From Euprymna scolopes (taxonomy: Eukaryota; Mollusca; Cephalopoda; Sepiida; Sepiolidae), in the NCBI GenBank assembly GCA_024364805.1, contig CM044513.1, forward strand, positions 21,082,531-21,103,290: DNA of 20,760 nucleotides, written 5' to 3'. The notes under the pieces are model-generated. The model saw only the letters and a list, made by a program, of their open reading frames with translations, searched no databases and had not been told where the DNA came from. Position numbers and translations under genes: made by a program. Of the stretch, positions 19,387 through 20,760 are shown piece after piece (the first letter of the stretch is position 1; every line of letters begins with the position of its first letter).

Positions 19387-20640
19387 ATATTCACCGTGAG
19401 ATAAAATACCAGATTGAGAAACTGGTGCGGTCTCTCCTTTTCTCGAGCGTATGTGGGACTATCTCATGCCAGGGACTCACCCCGTTTAGGGACGGTGCAA
19501 TGATAAACATACCCTTGAAGCATCGGGTATTCTCTTTCCAACAAAATGTGTACAGTACAAACTCGTATAGCGCTGGATGAAGGGATGGGAGCGTTGGCAT
19601 GTACGGCATATGATCACCCTTAGCATTACTTACTTTAAACTCTAATCTGATTTTAGGTTGACTTTGATGACCAGACTTTAATGCATTGCTAATGTATGTT
19701 GTGAGTTGTAATTAATTTTCGGATGCTAATGTGTACCTTCGATATCCTTTGACTTAAAGGCTATATTATCTTGATCTGAAGTTTTCGTGCTACATATTGG
19801 TTTTCTAACACAGTGCTCTTTGTTGTTTGCCTGAGGTCCGCTGCGTAGATTCTGTAATCTTACTTACAGACACACACAGACTGTCAATGCTTGACCTGAA
19901 CGGTATAATTTTCCCCGACGTGCAAGTTTTGTTAGTTCACCGCGCACCGTCTTTATATTGCAATCCCTTTAGTGTATGTGCGTATAATAATCAGAAACAC
20001 TTTTTGGGAAATCCTCGATTCATGCAATCTGTTGCAGTTTGTCTTATCGTTCTTAGAATTCTACCCACGTCCAAACATCCCATCTTTTAATCTAGAAAAT
20101 TCTACATATGTAATAATGTCGTTTTATTCAAGGATATGAACTACTGTTGATACGTGTGCAGCAGTAGTTATAATCTCTTTATGCATAGCTCTATTTACAA
20201 ACTTATAGTCTGCGCAATCAACCGCTGGAAGTGCTGCGTAAGTTGTTTGATCTCTGCTACTCAATATTATATGTAAAATAATTTTCCTTCAGGCTCTTGG
20301 CCAGTTCATGTTGACAGAAGTGTTTTTTCAAATTTCGCTACGTAATCGTTTACTTTCTTCCATGCATTTTGGTAATAGATTTACATGTATCGTCAGAAAA
20401 AAAAATCCACGCTACTTGTCAACATAATTCTTATTTCCTGTTCGATTTCCAGACTTGCCATTACGCTTACCTTTTAAAGTCCGATTTGCTTGTGCTGGTA
20501 ATTCTTCATCCGTTGCCTTCCTGAACCAATTGTTGTGGACAGTATGCTCAGTGAGCATCATGTTTTTTTTTCTTATGCATCCTGTGGTCAGAAGCTAAGA
20601 CACACAGAAGTCTTACCGTGGGTGTAAAGCGAGTGAGTTC
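19387..20640. other. No recognised gene
   Basis: Frames at 19391-19609 (minus) and 19827-20090 (plus) have no recognisable motifs. The composition is slightly less AT-rich than the centre of the window. No transposon ends or RNA genes were identified. Confidence 0.45.
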
Positions 20641-20654
20641 AGGCCGAGAAAAGG

Positions 20655-20720
20655 AAAATCAAAGATGGCGGCCAGAATTTTATTATGTGCGTTGTCGCAA
20701 AATCTCGTGTGCGCATGAAG
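20655..20720 (+). promoter_or_regulatory. Possible YY1-type core promoter / start-codon motif
   Basis: AAAGATGGCGGCC at 20662-20674 matches the AAGATGGCGGC element that in animals binds YY1 and often overlaps the start codon of TATA-less housekeeping genes. The ATG at 20665-20667 has A at -3 and G at +4 and opens a short frame, MAARILLCALSQNLVCA, that could be a first exon. Surroundings are richer in CpG than the rest of the window. The window ends 93 bp after the ATG, so no splice structure can be confirmed. Confidence 0.35.
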
Positions 20721-20760
20721 CTGGAAACTAAAAAACGAGCTTCATTTTTCGGTACTGGGG

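Overview
This window looks like a piece of an animal nuclear genome that is intergenic or deep-intronic. It is strongly AT-rich, has long (AAT)n/(ATT)n, (TA)n and (CA)n microsatellites, and carries decayed Tc1/mariner transposons, a Penelope-like retroelement and fossils derived from 5S rRNA and U2 snRNA. No bacterial gene organisation is visible: there are no operons, ribosome-binding sites or dense ORFs. The repeat mix would fit a marine invertebrate, possibly a mollusc or cephalopod. That assignment is inferred from general family resemblance and is not proven here.

Layout. At 335-450 lies a 5S rRNA-derived sequence; a weaker second one lies at 19317-19386. At 2992-3400 are a short GT/AC foldback repeat and a large AAT-to-ATT inverted microsatellite; a (TA)n tract lies at 4598-4721. 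At 4991-5385 (+) is the N-terminal part of a Tc1-like transposase, and at 6400-7375 (-) a nearly full-length but broken Tc1-like transposase. At 9702-10666 (+) is a mariner with clear terminal inverted repeats, TA duplications and internal deletions. At 11880-13575 (-) is a Penelope-like element fossil. At 13950-14790 is an array of ~210-245 bp units that contain U2 snRNA-derived sequence and several conserved hairpins, followed by a degenerate ATTCAAG-type repeat. At 18167-18731 (-) is a second mariner of a different family, reduced to 565 bp with intact ends. The final 100 bp hold a GC-richer AAGATGGCGGCC motif that could mark a host promoter or first exon.

No intact host protein-coding gene could be supported; the longest open frames (up to about 126 codons) are transposon pieces, microsatellite translations or unrecognised chance frames. 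The genes therefore do not form a pathway. The most unusual component is the U2-headed tandem array with its chain of hairpins, which does not match a repeat class I can name with confidence.
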